From contig JAFUPC010000093.1 of NCBI GenBank assembly GCA_017481495.1, positions 46,369 to 110,368 on the forward strand: DNA of 64,000 nucleotides. The letters are read 5' to 3'. This stretch comes from Clostridia bacterium (lineage in GTDB: Bacteria; Bacillota; Clostridia; Oscillospirales; CAG-272). The notes beneath the pieces are model-generated. The model was given only the letters and a program-made list of their open reading frames with translations. It made no database searches and had not been told where the DNA came from. Positions 36,348 through 44,758 of this stretch are shown one piece after another. Position 1 is the first letter of the stretch. Every line of letters starts with the position of its first letter. The position numbers were made by a program, and so were the translations under genes.

Positions 36348-38483
36348 TCAGTCGATATGCATCGTTACACAAATCCGGTGCTCCAGCTTCCTTGTCGTCT
36401 CATAATACACATGATACTGCTGGGGCATCGTCACATGGAACTGCTCCGGTTCGCCCTCGTTCAGGTCTACATCATATTTGTCCGACAGCGTGACCGTTGC
36501 AAAGCATCCGATGTCTGGAACTGCTGTCAGTGTATGCCCGCCGCGGGTGACGGTGACGGTCAGAGCATTTGCACTTGGTTTTGACAGCATATGAAGCGAC
36601 CATGTGATGACGACCGGCGCATCGGCGGTGATCTCGTCCTCGACTGTGACCGTGTGCGCATCTGTCATTCGGATGATGCGTTTCCAGCCGGACAGCATCG
36701 GGTAGGATTCTGCCATATCAAGCACAGTGAAACGGGTACCGTCGTCGGCGATGCCGCAGGAGACGATTTTTGCCGTATGGGTGTGATTGCCGAACGTCTG
36801 ACCGACGCCGTCGACGAGAATCGCATTGTGCGCCTTTGTCGTGTTCAGCCACTGCATATGGTGCTTTGTTCCGTATGCGCGGCCGAAATACCCGGACGGT
36901 GCGATGAGTGCCGTCCCTCCGCAGAACAGCGCAAAGGAACCGTTGTCCGGCTGGCGGTGACTGCCGGGGCCGAACTTGCTTGCGCGCGCCATCAGATGCA
37001 GATCCGACGACGGGTCTGTGTGGTCGGAATGGAGCGAAACGAACCCCGCATCAGGGAACGCATCCGCATCCGTGACGGGCGCGGTGAAATCAGGTTTTAC
37101 CGCCGCAAGTGCTTCGGTCGGCAGGAAAACATCCAGCAGATGGAGCAGGTACAAATCAGGCGATGCAAGTGCGCGGTCGTAAGCCCCGGCCTCCGGAAGT
37201 CCCGATAAATCGGCGTAAACATGGAATGGATTCTGTGCGAAAAAGCCGGGCCATTCGGGGGAATCCGGGGAGCACCAATAGCCGTCGCCGAACGGGTGGA
37301 TCTCGTGGTCGGGCAGGGCAAAATGGAGCAGATACCGCGCGAAATTGCGGTAAAACGGTCGGTCAAAGAACGATTTTCCGGAAAATCGCGCGACCGCGGA
37401 GAAGAACGGCAGATACCATTTGGTATAGCTTGTCGCGTAGAATGTCCCCTCAGCCCATCCGCCGTCCGGCGTGCCGAAGAACGGGAACATTCCGCCGTAA
37501 ATGTCGAGCGCGTAGGAAAGCCAGCGGCGCAGAACCGTCTCATCCATGCCCGGTTCTCCCCACAGCGAAAGTGCCGCTTCTCCGAGATAGGCGGGAAGCC
37601 GTCCTGCATGGGAGTTGCCGGGATTCGCCATGTAGTCAAGGCGCGTGAGCCGTTCCTCGCACTGCGCGGCATATGCGGCAACCGTCTGCGCACAGTACGC
37701 GCGCTGATGGCGGTCAAGCAGGGGGCAAAGCATATCGAACACGGCAGGGAAGCACCGCGCGCAGGAAAGCCCCACCTCATCGCCCCACGGGCCATTGAGC
37801 GCACAGGGACCGAGCGGATTCCAGTCGCAGATGGTGAGAAACAGTTTCTTTGCAAATTGTCCCGCCTCCTCGTCGCCGAGCAGATGATACCCAAGCGCGC
37901 ACGCGACGAGATTCCGGTCGCAATAATCGCGGAAGCGGCCGAAAAACTCGCGGTAGGGAAGCGCATCCGGGTCGTGATGATACATCGGGCGCGCGGGAAG
38001 TCCGTCCTTGTACGTCTCTATGATATTGCGGCGCAGGGTTTCCAGCTCCGGCGCGTGGTCGTGCAGCAGTGCGGGGATGTCTTTTTGGGAAAAGAGATGC
38101 CGCGGCCGCTCTGTGGGAATACCCGCAAACACCTCGTCCGCGGTGGGGCGGACAAAGGGAATGGCGTTTTCCGCGATGACAAAGGACTCCCAGCCGCGCG
38201 CGGTGTCTGTGTCCGGCAGTGTGACGTTCCATGTATAAGCACCCGCCGAAAGAATCTGTCCGGGGACGAACGTGTTTCCCGTCACAGTTTCAGAAAGAAC
38301 CGTTTCGCCGTCTGCGTTTTTCACCGTGACAAGATAAGGAATGTTGTGCGCGGTGTCGCCGTTTGCCGGAAGCCAGATGAACGCGGGCGGATTTTCGTAT
38401 ACGGTCACGCCGCCCACGGGATACGGAAAGACCTTCCAGCCGTCAGAGCGGGTTTTCGGGAATGAATGTGTATCGTTTGACAT
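36348..38483 (-). CDS. Heparinase II/III family polysaccharide lyase
   Basis: The 711-residue protein has the two-part heparinase II/III arrangement: an N-terminal (alpha/alpha) toroid (about 100-410), with NPGNSHAGRLPAYLG and GGWAEGTFYATSYTKWY, and a C-terminal beta-sandwich with HHMQWLNTTKAHNAILVDGVGQ where the catalytic His/Tyr sit. No signal peptide, so it is cytosolic, probably acting on imported uronic-acid oligosaccharides. Start ATG 38483 has AAGGTG upstream. It ends an operon behind the acetyltransferase and the parvulin, with a terminator after it. A close copy of the 14-bp motif lies at the start. Confidence 0.8.
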   Translation of the reverse strand: MSNDTHSFPKTRSDGWKVFPYPVGGVTVYENPPAFIWLPANGDTAHNIPYLVTVKNADGETVLSETVTGNTFVPGQILSAGAYTWNVTLPDTDTARGWESFVIAENAIPFVRPTADEVFAGIPTERPRHLFSQKDIPALLHDHAPELETLRRNIIETYKDGLPARPMYHHDPDALPYREFFGRFRDYCDRNLVACALGYHLLGDEEAGQFAKKLFLTICDWNPLGPCALNGPWGDEVGLSCARCFPAVFDMLCPLLDRHQRAYCAQTVAAYAAQCEERLTRLDYMANPGNSHAGRLPAYLGEAALSLWGEPGMDETVLRRWLSYALDIYGGMFPFFGTPDGGWAEGTFYATSYTKWYLPFFSAVARFSGKSFFDRPFYRNFARYLLHFALPDHEIHPFGDGYWCSPDSPEWPGFFAQNPFHVYADLSGLPEAGAYDRALASPDLYLLHLLDVFLPTEALAAVKPDFTAPVTDADAFPDAGFVSLHSDHTDPSSDLHLMARASKFGPGSHRQPDNGSFALFCGGTALIAPSGYFGRAYGTKHHMQWLNTTKAHNAILVDGVGQTFGNHTHTAKIVSCGIADDGTRFTVLDMAESYPMLSGWKRIIRMTDAHTVTVEDEITADAPVVITWSLHMLSKPSANALTVTVTRGGHTLTAVPDIGCFATVTLSDKYDVDLNEGEPEQFHVTMPQQYHVYYETTRKLEHRICVTMHID

Positions 38484-38510
38484 AAGATTCACCTTGAAAT
38501 ATGTAACGAT

Positions 38511-39080
38511 TTACTTTTCCTGCTTTTCCTCTTTGGAAAACCAGTGATAGTCGCCGGTTTCGGGGTCGATGTACCCGATCTGCTTTGCGGGAACGCCTGC
38601 CATGATGGCATAATCCGGTGTCGAATGCGTGATGACCGCACCCGCACAGACGAGATTCGCCCGCCCGATCTTCACACCCGCCGTGACCGTGACGTTGCTT
38701 GCAAGCCACGACCCCCAGCCGACGACGATGGAATTGTCATAATCCTTGTCCGTCCGGGCAGAAAAATAACCGGTCGCCGGGTCAAACTTGTGGTTGCCTG
38801 CGGCAAGGGAGCAGTGCGGGCCTATGAGAACGTGATCCTCAATCGTGACGTTGTTGTTGATATAAACGTACAGTCCGACGAAAATGTCGCGCCCGAAGTG
38901 GTCGCGGATGTCGCCCGGAACGCGGATGATGGCGCCGGGGGCGACGAGAATGTCCTTGCCGCCAAGTCCCAGCATTTCCGCGCGGCGTTTATCGTCCTCA
39001 TAATTGTCCGACATGGAGGACAGCCGCACATACGCGGCGTATTCCTCGTCGGAAAACTTCATTGCTTTCAGATCGTCCAT
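38511..39080 (-). CDS. Hexapeptide-repeat sugar O-acetyltransferase
   Basis: The 189-residue protein is a left-handed beta-helix acetyltransferase. INNNVTIEDHVLIGPHCS and VTAGVKIGRANLVCAGAVI are the hexapeptide turns, and LAAGNHKFDP supplies the catalytic His. Maltose/galactoside O-acetyltransferase-like. The last residues, GYIDPETGDYHWFSKE, form the typical C-terminal tail. It sits 18 bases before the parvulin gene's end and 27 bases before the lyase gene, so the three are one operon. Sugar substrate unknown. Confidence 0.85.
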   Translation of the reverse strand: MDDLKAMKFSDEEYAAYVRLSSMSDNYEDDKRRAEMLGLGGKDILVAPGAIIRVPGDIRDHFGRDIFVGLYVYINNNVTIEDHVLIGPHCSLAAGNHKFDPATGYFSARTDKDYDNSIVVGWGSWLASNVTVTAGVKIGRANLVCAGAVITHSTPDYAIMAGVPAKQIGYIDPETGDYHWFSKEEKQEK

Positions 39081-39098
39081 GATGGTTTTTCCTGGCTC

Positions 39099-39851
39099 TT
39101 ACAGCAGCGTGGGCTTGTCGACCGGGTAGAGGATCTTCAGCTGGTTGATCTTGGACTGGTATGCCTGCTGCTGCTTTTCGCCGGTCAGCTTTTCTTTCAG
39201 CTGATCCTTGATGGCGGCAAACGGCATTTCCTGCTCCTCGCCCTTGGAATTGAGGCGGATGAGGTGATAGCCGAACTGGGTCTTGACGGGGCCGCGGGTC
39301 TCGCCGACTTCCATCGAGAAGCACGCTTCGTCAAATTCGGGAACCATCTGACCGCGGCCGAAGTCGCCAAGCGACCCGCCCTCTTTGCCGGACGGGCAGG
39401 TGGAATGCTGCTTTGCGGCATCTTCAAACGTGACCTCACCTGCGTTGATCTGCGCCAGGATCTCGTTTGCCTTTTCCTCGCTGTCCACGAGAATATGGCT
39501 TGCGTTCACGGTCGCACCCTGCACGAACTGCGCCTTGTTTTCATTGTAGTACGTTTCGACATCCGCATCGGACACGCGCACGCCGGAAACCGCTTTTTCG
39601 ACGGCATAATTTGCAAGCAGGTCTTCCTTGACACGCGCGAGCTGTGCCTTGAATTCCGGTTCGCGCTCGTAGAGATTGCGGGTCGCATCGAGAACGAGCA
39701 GTGCGCGGTTGATGAGCTGTTCCAGCACCATCGCTTTGCCCTGCGGGTTCATGTACGCCTGTCCGCGCTGACCCATCTGCATAATGAAATTGTTGACATC
39801 AGCCTCGGTGATGCTCTTTGTGCCGACAACGGCGAGAATTTTTTCTTCCAT
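39099..39851 (-). CDS. Parvulin-type peptidyl-prolyl isomerase (PpiC/PrsA-like)
   Basis: The 250-residue protein has an N-terminal SurA-like helical region (residues 1-120) and a parvulin domain, with NASHILVDSEEKANEIL, CPSGKEGGSLGDFGRG and PVKTQFGYHLIRL. There is no signal peptide or lipobox, unlike PrsA, so it is probably cytosolic. The longer frame from 40010 runs into the divergent promoter and has no ribosome binding site; AAAGGAGACC precedes ATG 39851. It is the first gene of the lyase operon and faces the third solute-binding lipoprotein gene. Confidence 0.85.
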   Translation of the reverse strand: MEEKILAVVGTKSITEADVNNFIMQMGQRGQAYMNPQGKAMVLEQLINRALLVLDATRNLYEREPEFKAQLARVKEDLLANYAVEKAVSGVRVSDADVETYYNENKAQFVQGATVNASHILVDSEEKANEILAQINAGEVTFEDAAKQHSTCPSGKEGGSLGDFGRGQMVPEFDEACFSMEVGETRGPVKTQFGYHLIRLNSKGEEQEMPFAAIKDQLKEKLTGEKQQQAYQSKINQLKILYPVDKPTLL

Positions 39852-39896
39852 ACTATTGGTCTCCTTTTTGGTGGGGATTAAAATGGTTTTCATTAT

Positions 39897-39925
39897 ATTA
39901 TACCATGAGATGGGATTTATTGCAA
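39897..39925 (-). promoter_or_regulatory. Promoter of the parvulin-lyase operon
   Basis: TTGCAA and TATAAT on the minus strand have a 17-base spacer, about 45 bases before the parvulin start. Confidence 0.75.
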
Positions 39926-39996
39926 TGGGTTTTGGAAATTTTGTGGGATGTGATATTATGAAAGCGAATCGAATACAGCGATTTTCACGAAAAGAA

Positions 39997-40025
39997 TTGA
40001 CATTCCCCAAAAAATCATGTATAAT
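39997..40025 (+). promoter_or_regulatory. Sigma-A promoter of solute-binding lipoprotein 3
   Basis: TTGACA (39997-40002) and TATAAT (40020-40025) have a 17-base spacer. Divergent from the parvulin promoter about 70 bases away. Confidence 0.85.
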
Positions 40026-40071
40026 AATAGTAACCGAATCGTAAATTCAATGAAAAGGAGTATTCAATCTC

Positions 40072-41553
40072 ATGAAAAAGCAAGCAACTTTGGCGGCATT
40101 GTCCGTTCTGCTGGTTCTCTGCGCTGTTTCCTGCGGCGGCGGAGAGGGAAGTACCACTGCCGAAACCACCGCATCCGTTTCCGCGGACACCACAGCCGCA
40201 CCCGTCACCGAGGAGAAGATCGACTGGTCGTCCGCCGGTATCGAAGCTGTGGATTATGGCGGAAAGACCTTTACCGTCATTACGGAGGACATCGCCAATT
40301 ATCATTACGCATGGTATCGTGTCGCGCCCGATGAGACGGACGGCGAGGTGCTCAATGATGCGCTGGTTCAGCGGAATCAGAAGATCGAGGAGACGTTCAA
40401 TGTTGACATCATCGAGATCATGTCGACCGGCGTCACGACCGATTTCCGCAATGCCGTGACGGCCGGGGATGCATCGTATGATGCCACGCTCAACTGTATC
40501 ACCCACCTGTTCTCGATGGCGCAGAACGGTCTGCTCGTCAACTGGTACGACCTGCCGAACGTCAATCTGGATGCCCAGTGGTGGGATCAGTCCGTTGTCA
40601 GCCAGCTGACGGTACAGGATAAGCTGTTCTTCTGCACCGGCGACATTTCGCCTGCAACCAATGTCCGCGTTTATTCGCTCGTATTCAACAAGGATCTCTG
40701 CCGTGAGCTGGGGCTCGATCTGCCTTATGATGCGGTTCTGAACGGCAAATGGACGCTTGACCTGTTCTATCAGTACATCCAGGACGTCAACCGCGACGTC
40801 AACGGCGACAGTGTGATGGATTATGAAGACAGATGGGGCTATTTCAGCCAGAACGGCAACTCGTTCATGATGTACTTTGCCGCAGGCGGTAAGGTCGTTG
40901 AGATCGACGATAGCGGCAAAATGGTTCTGACCATGAATTCAAACAGCAACATCGAGCTTGCCACGAAAGCACTGGAAATTTCCATTGACGACAACACCAC
41001 GCTGATGGCGGACGATTATGTCACGCAGAACGGCGGTCTGTGGTCCGCAGCATCCTCCTGGTTTGCGGCAGGCGGTTCGCTGATGCGTTCCTCCGTCTTT
41101 GAGCCTGTCCCGCGTGACTACCGTTCGATGGACACCGACTTTGGTGTTCTCCCGTACCCCAAGTTTGACGAATCGCAGGAAACCTACTATACGCTTGCAG
41201 AGGAATTCTCCCGTATGCTCGCCGTCCCCGTGACCGCAGATACGGAATTTGTCGGCACGATGCTGGAAGTCCTTGCGGCAGAATCCGTCTCCACTGTTTC
41301 CCCGGCGTTCTACGACGTCTGTCTGGAAGGTAAATCCGTCCGTGACGAGGAATCCGCGGCGGTGCTTGACATTCTCTTTGCCAACAAGGTCTTCGACTAC
41401 GGTCTGGTCGCCGATGTCGCAGGCTTCAGAAGCATGATGATCAACCTCGAAAAGAAGGACTCCACCGACGTTGCGTCTTCGTTTGCATCCGCGACCAAGA
41501 AGGCGGAGACTTCGATGAAGAAGATTACAGAAGCACTGGAAGGGCTTGACTGA
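40072..41553 (+). CDS. Extracellular solute-binding lipoprotein (paralogue 3 of 4)
   Basis: The 493-residue protein has lipobox AVSC (Cys21), an acidic Thr/Glu linker and the solute-binding fold with DYGGKTFTVITED near residue 60. The calcium-loop-like DVNGDSVMDYEDRWG lies near 243 and the C-terminal signature RDEESAAVLDILFAN near 425. AAAAGGAG precedes ATG 40072. It overlaps a phosphodiesterase gene by three bases (TGATG), so the two are a coupled pair. As with the other copies, no permease or ATPase is nearby. Confidence 0.85.
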   Translation: MKKQATLAALSVLLVLCAVSCGGGEGSTTAETTASVSADTTAAPVTEEKIDWSSAGIEAVDYGGKTFTVITEDIANYHYAWYRVAPDETDGEVLNDALVQRNQKIEETFNVDIIEIMSTGVTTDFRNAVTAGDASYDATLNCITHLFSMAQNGLLVNWYDLPNVNLDAQWWDQSVVSQLTVQDKLFFCTGDISPATNVRVYSLVFNKDLCRELGLDLPYDAVLNGKWTLDLFYQYIQDVNRDVNGDSVMDYEDRWGYFSQNGNSFMMYFAAGGKVVEIDDSGKMVLTMNSNSNIELATKALEISIDDNTTLMADDYVTQNGGLWSAASSWFAAGGSLMRSSVFEPVPRDYRSMDTDFGVLPYPKFDESQETYYTLAEEFSRMLAVPVTADTEFVGTMLEVLAAESVSTVSPAFYDVCLEGKSVRDEESAAVLDILFANKVFDYGLVADVAGFRSMMINLEKKDSTDVASSFASATKKAETSMKKITEALEGLD

Positions 41554-42350
41554 TGAATACCGTATCTCTCGACCGACTTTGCGCGACACTTGCCTATGCG
41601 GTAGGCATTGAAAAACCGGTGCTTGCCAACGAAAAAATCGACGATTTCGCCGCATATATCGACAAAACGCTCGACGGCGGAAAAGCTGACCGTATCTTCA
41701 TGTACAATCCCGATGCCATCGCGCACTGGGTCTCGGATAAATATCCGGATTTCATTCCCGAAGTCAAGGCGCACGCGCCGTATGCGCTTCCCCTGCGCAC
41801 GGTCATGCCGTCTGTGACTCCCGTGTGCTTCGGTACGATGTACACCGGCACACAGCCCGACGTTCACGGCATCAAAAAATACGAAAAGCCGGTTATCAAG
41901 GTGGATTCGCTCTTTGATGCGATGCTTCGCGCCGGAAAAAAGTGCGCCATCGTCTGCACCGACGGCGACTCCCTGTCCCGCATCTACAACGAGCGGAACA
42001 TGGATTACTTCTACTACCGTTCCATTGAAGAAGTCAACGCGAAAGCCGCGGAGCTGATCCTCTCCGACGAACATGACCTCATCGTCGTCTACAATGGTGA
42101 TTATGACGGTACCATGCACCGCTGGGGCCCGGAACATCCGCTGTCCCTCGGTGCCCTCCGCGCCAATGCCCGCACATTCGCAGAATTTGCCGCGCTCATC
42201 GAGACCCACTGGCAGAAGCACAACACCGTCCTTGGCTTTGCGATGGATCACGGCTGTCACGAAATCGACGGCGGCTGCGGCTCCCACGGGCTTGATATGG
42301 ATGAGGATATGGATATTCTGCACTTTTATAAAGCAATCAAAGGGGAATGA
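41553..42350 (+). CDS. Alkaline-phosphatase-superfamily phosphodiesterase / nucleotide pyrophosphatase-like
   Basis: The 265-residue protein has the core of the type I phosphodiesterase/nucleotide pyrophosphatase family. PSVTPVCFGTMYTGTQPDVHG near residue 88 carries the nucleophile Thr, DYDGTMHRWGPEH is near 187 and FAMDHGCHEIDGGCGSHG near 230 holds metal ligands. No signal peptide, so cytosolic. It is shorter than usual (about 400) but keeps all metal blocks. Overlaps the lipoprotein stop, so translation is coupled. A substrate bound and delivered by the lipoprotein is plausible, but unproven. Confidence 0.78.
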   Translation: MNTVSLDRLCATLAYAVGIEKPVLANEKIDDFAAYIDKTLDGGKADRIFMYNPDAIAHWVSDKYPDFIPEVKAHAPYALPLRTVMPSVTPVCFGTMYTGTQPDVHGIKKYEKPVIKVDSLFDAMLRAGKKCAIVCTDGDSLSRIYNERNMDYFYYRSIEEVNAKAAELILSDEHDLIVVYNGDYDGTMHRWGPEHPLSLGALRANARTFAEFAALIETHWQKHNTVLGFAMDHGCHEIDGGCGSHGLDMDEDMDILHFYKAIKGE

Positions 42351-42604
42351 TTTTTTGGGGTTGAATCTTTGCATTTGCGAGAAAAGCGGCTGAACGGTTC
42401 GCACATCAAACTCTCCCCTTGGGGAAGGTTTATCGCGTAAACCGTCCTGCTTGCGTTCTTGCCAATGTAAAGATTTAGCAGAAACATCGTACCACAGACA
42501 CAGAGAACGTCTCTTTTCAATCCAAGAAATTCTCCAAGCCGCTCCCTCCCGGAGCGGCTTTTCTCCGTGTTTTTCGTAAAATTGCAAAAATTTCCCGAAA
42601 TCTC
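42351..42604 (+). terminator. Repeat family B copy and an intrinsic terminator after the phosphodiesterase
   Basis: The gap holds a family B copy (about 42411-42485, GTTTATCGCGTAAACCG and TGCTTGCGTTCTTGCCAA with TTTAGCAGAAAC). It is followed by AAGCCGCTCC (42536-42545) pairing with GGAGCGGCTT (42551-42560) and a T4 tract, a clear terminator. Confidence 0.75.
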
Positions 42605-42633
42605 TTTACAAATCCCACAAAATTGTGTATAAT
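42605..42633 (+). promoter_or_regulatory. Promoter of the DUF4358-like lipoprotein gene
   Basis: TTTACA (42605-42610) and TATAAT (42628-42633) are 17 bases apart. Confidence 0.7.
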
Positions 42634-42685
42634 AATAGCAACAGAACTCCGTATCACAAAGAACGAAACGAAAGGAACCACGATT

Positions 42686-43270
42686 ATGAAATTATACAGA
42701 ACGCTCGGTGCTGTGCTTGCGCTGTGCCTGTTATGTACCGCCATCACCGCGTGCGGCGGCGGGGAGGAGACGGATACGACAGGAAGCGATACTGTTTCCT
42801 CGCAGGACACCGTCGCGCCGGCGACCTCTCTTACAAAATCTGCCGTCGAGATTGCCGATGCGGTGCGCGCAGAGGTGGAATTCACGGATGCGGTCTTCGT
42901 CACCTCCGACGATGTGGATGCCGACCTGACGCTGATGTTCAGCTACGGCATTGAGGAGGATGCGCAGATCGAGGCCATTGAGGATTATGTGCTCTCCACG
43001 CTCGGCGGAAAGGATTATCCGTATTATTTCGCCGTCATCCGCTGTAAGGACGGCACCGATGAAGCCACGGTCGCATCCATTGCGGAAACCGTGCGCACGT
43101 CCTATCCCGCGACGGTCATCGCCTACATGGCGCAGTACAACGGCGCATGGTCGGAGGTCGCAGAGAATTTCACGCTTATGACCTACGACAACGGCATCAT
43201 CGTCACGGCATATGACAATGAGGGAAACGAAGAGATTCTGTCGCTTGTCGATTGCGCCTGCGCGCAGTGA
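42686..43270 (+). CDS. DUF4358-like lipoprotein
   Basis: The 194-residue protein has lipobox ITAC (Cys23), a Thr/Ser-rich linker and an alpha+beta domain. The pattern MFSYGIEEDAQIEAIEDYVL, then FAVIRCKDGTDEATVASIAE and YDNGIIVTAYDNEGNEEI, fits DUF4358, a family of clostridial lipoproteins of unknown role. I start at ATG 42686, where the signal peptide begins, with AAAGGAACC upstream. It is monocistronic with its own promoter and terminator, just before the lysine operon. Confidence 0.75.
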   Translation: MKLYRTLGAVLALCLLCTAITACGGGEETDTTGSDTVSSQDTVAPATSLTKSAVEIADAVRAEVEFTDAVFVTSDDVDADLTLMFSYGIEEDAQIEAIEDYVLSTLGGKDYPYYFAVIRCKDGTDEATVASIAETVRTSYPATVIAYMAQYNGAWSEVAENFTLMTYDNGIIVTAYDNEGNEEILSLVDCACAQ

Positions 43271-43320
43271 ATGCAGTTCGCTGACCGTCATTTTTCCGGA
43301 AATATCCGAAGACCACCCGA

Positions 43321-43346
43321 AAATCCGGCGCTTTACCGGATTTTTT
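43321..43346 (+). terminator. Intrinsic terminator of the DUF4358-like gene
   Basis: AAATCCGG (43321-43328) pairs with CCGGATTT (43336-43343), followed by a T6 tract. Confidence 0.8.
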
Positions 43347-43358
43347 ATTGCAAACCTA

Positions 43359-43387
43359 TTGACATTACGCACATTCTGTGTTATACT
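43359..43387 (+). promoter_or_regulatory. Sigma-A promoter of the lysine operon
   Basis: TTGACA (43359-43364) and TATACT (43382-43387) are 17 bases apart, directly upstream of the riboswitch. Confidence 0.8.
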
Positions 43388-43401
43388 ATTTTATATAGGA
43401 A

Positions 43402-43570
43402 TGATAGAGGTGCGGCTTACCAAAAGTCGCGGCTGCCTGATACGGTTCTGACGCGGAGCCGTGGGCAGTCGTAAAAGGGGTGGCTGCCGAAGGAAACGTC
43501 CGGCGGGGCGGATCCTGGTTCCGTCAAGAACATTGACCGGACTGTCGGGCAGAAACGGTTTTCTGTCCGG
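43402..43570 (+). promoter_or_regulatory. Lysine riboswitch (L box)
   Basis: The conserved L-box elements are present in order: GATAGAGGTGCGG (43403-43415), the central stem-loops, AAAAGGGGTGGCTGCCGAAGG (43474-43494), and the closing GGACTGT around 43530. Spacing and the downstream DAP genes fit a lysine riboswitch. A following hairpin (GGGCAGAAA pairing with TTTTCTGTCC, about 43537-43570) may be part of the switching platform. High lysine should stop expression of dapA onward. A frame that crosses this region (43461-43841) is an artefact. Confidence 0.88.
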
Positions 43571-43767
43571 AGCGCTATCGGAAAAATTTCCCAATCCCCT
43601 TCCCTTTACCCCTTACTCCCGCCCTCCCGGAGAAGCAATGGCGTTTTTCGCGCAGAGGAATTCTGACGGCTGTCGCTATATTCCCGGCGTTCTGGTTACA
43701 GAACGCGGTTTTCCGGTTTCCGGAACGGAGCGGTACTCCTCAAAGCAAACGAAACGGAATTTTTCTC

Positions 43768-43806
43768 GACAGCCTGCGGACGATCGTTCTGCGGCTGTCA
43801 TTTTCA
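43768..43806 (+). terminator. Hairpin before dapA, candidate riboswitch terminator
   Basis: GACAGCC (43768-43774) pairs with GGCTGTC (43793-43799), with a second inner stem. ATTTTCATTT follows, a modest T tract. It lies 39 bases before dapA and could be the terminator controlled by the riboswitch, but its distance from the aptamer (about 200 bases) leaves this open. Confidence 0.5.
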
Positions 43807-43837
43807 TTTATATAGGAAAGGATTTATTTGAGAGAAT

Positions 43838-44728
43838 ATGAAGACAAAGACCATTTTTGAAGGTGCGGCGACCGCCCTTGTTACCCCCCTGACACCCGAC
43901 GGTGTGGATTATGAGAATTTTGGCCGGCTCATCGACTGGCAGATTGATTCCGGCATTGACGCGCTCGTCATTGCAGGCACCACCGGCGAGGGCTCAACCC
44001 TGACCGACGAGGAGCACCGCGAGGTTCTCCGTTATGCGGCAGAACGCGCCGCCGGTCGTGTTCCGATGATTGCGGGTACCGGCTCCAACGACACCGCGTA
44101 TGCCATTGACCTGACAAAGTTTGCGTGTGACATCGGCTACGATGCGATGCTCGTCGTCACCCCGTACTACAACAAGGCGACCCAGAAAGGTCTAATCCGG
44201 ATGTACGAAGCGATTGCCGATGCCTCCACAAAGCCGCTCGTTCTGTACAATGTCCCGTCCCGCACCGGCGTGGCGATCCAGCCCGCGACTTATGCGGCAC
44301 TGGCAGACCATCCGATGATCGCCGCCATCAAGGAAGCGAACGGCGACATTTCCAAGATCGCCGAAACCATTGCGCTCGTCGGTGACAAGCTGGACGTCTA
44401 CTCCGGCAACGATGACCAGATCGTGCCGATTCTGTCGCTGGGCGGCAAGGGTGTTATTTCCGTTTTGTCCAACGTCCTGCCGGGCGAAACCTCTCAGATC
44501 GTCAAAAAGTATCTTGCGGGAGACGTCAAGACAGCCGCCCGGATGCAGCTTGATTACCTTGACCTCATTGGCGCGCTGTTCTGCGAGGTCAATCCGATCC
44601 CGGCAAAGGCCGCCATGCACGCAATGGGCTTCTGCTCCGACGACATCCGTCTGCCGCTGACACCGATGGAAAATGCCAACCGCGAAAAGCTGCTCACCGC
44701 CATGAGACGGCACGGCGTCAATGTATAA
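43838..44728 (+). CDS. dapA: 4-hydroxy-tetrahydrodipicolinate synthase
   Basis: The 296-residue protein condenses pyruvate with aspartate semialdehyde, the first step of the DAP/lysine branch. Motifs: GTTGEGSTL near residue 47, the Tyr near 137 in LYNVPSRTG, and the Schiff-base Lys165 in AAIKEANGD. Length is standard. GGAAAGGA lies 15 bases before ATG and a weaker GAGAG closer. It is the first gene after the lysine riboswitch. Confidence 0.95.
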   Translation: MKTKTIFEGAATALVTPLTPDGVDYENFGRLIDWQIDSGIDALVIAGTTGEGSTLTDEEHREVLRYAAERAAGRVPMIAGTGSNDTAYAIDLTKFACDIGYDAMLVVTPYYNKATQKGLIRMYEAIADASTKPLVLYNVPSRTGVAIQPATYAALADHPMIAAIKEANGDISKIAETIALVGDKLDVYSGNDDQIVPILSLGGKGVISVLSNVLPGETSQIVKKYLAGDVKTAARMQLDYLDLIGALFCEVNPIPAKAAMHAMGFCSDDIRLPLTPMENANREKLLTAMRRHGVNV

Positions 44729-44758
44729 AAACGGCAGATAAACGGAGAGACAACCACC

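Noticed and set aside
43461..43841. 126-codon frame upstream of dapA
   Set aside because: It crosses the lysine riboswitch and the candidate terminator and has no homology-like pattern.
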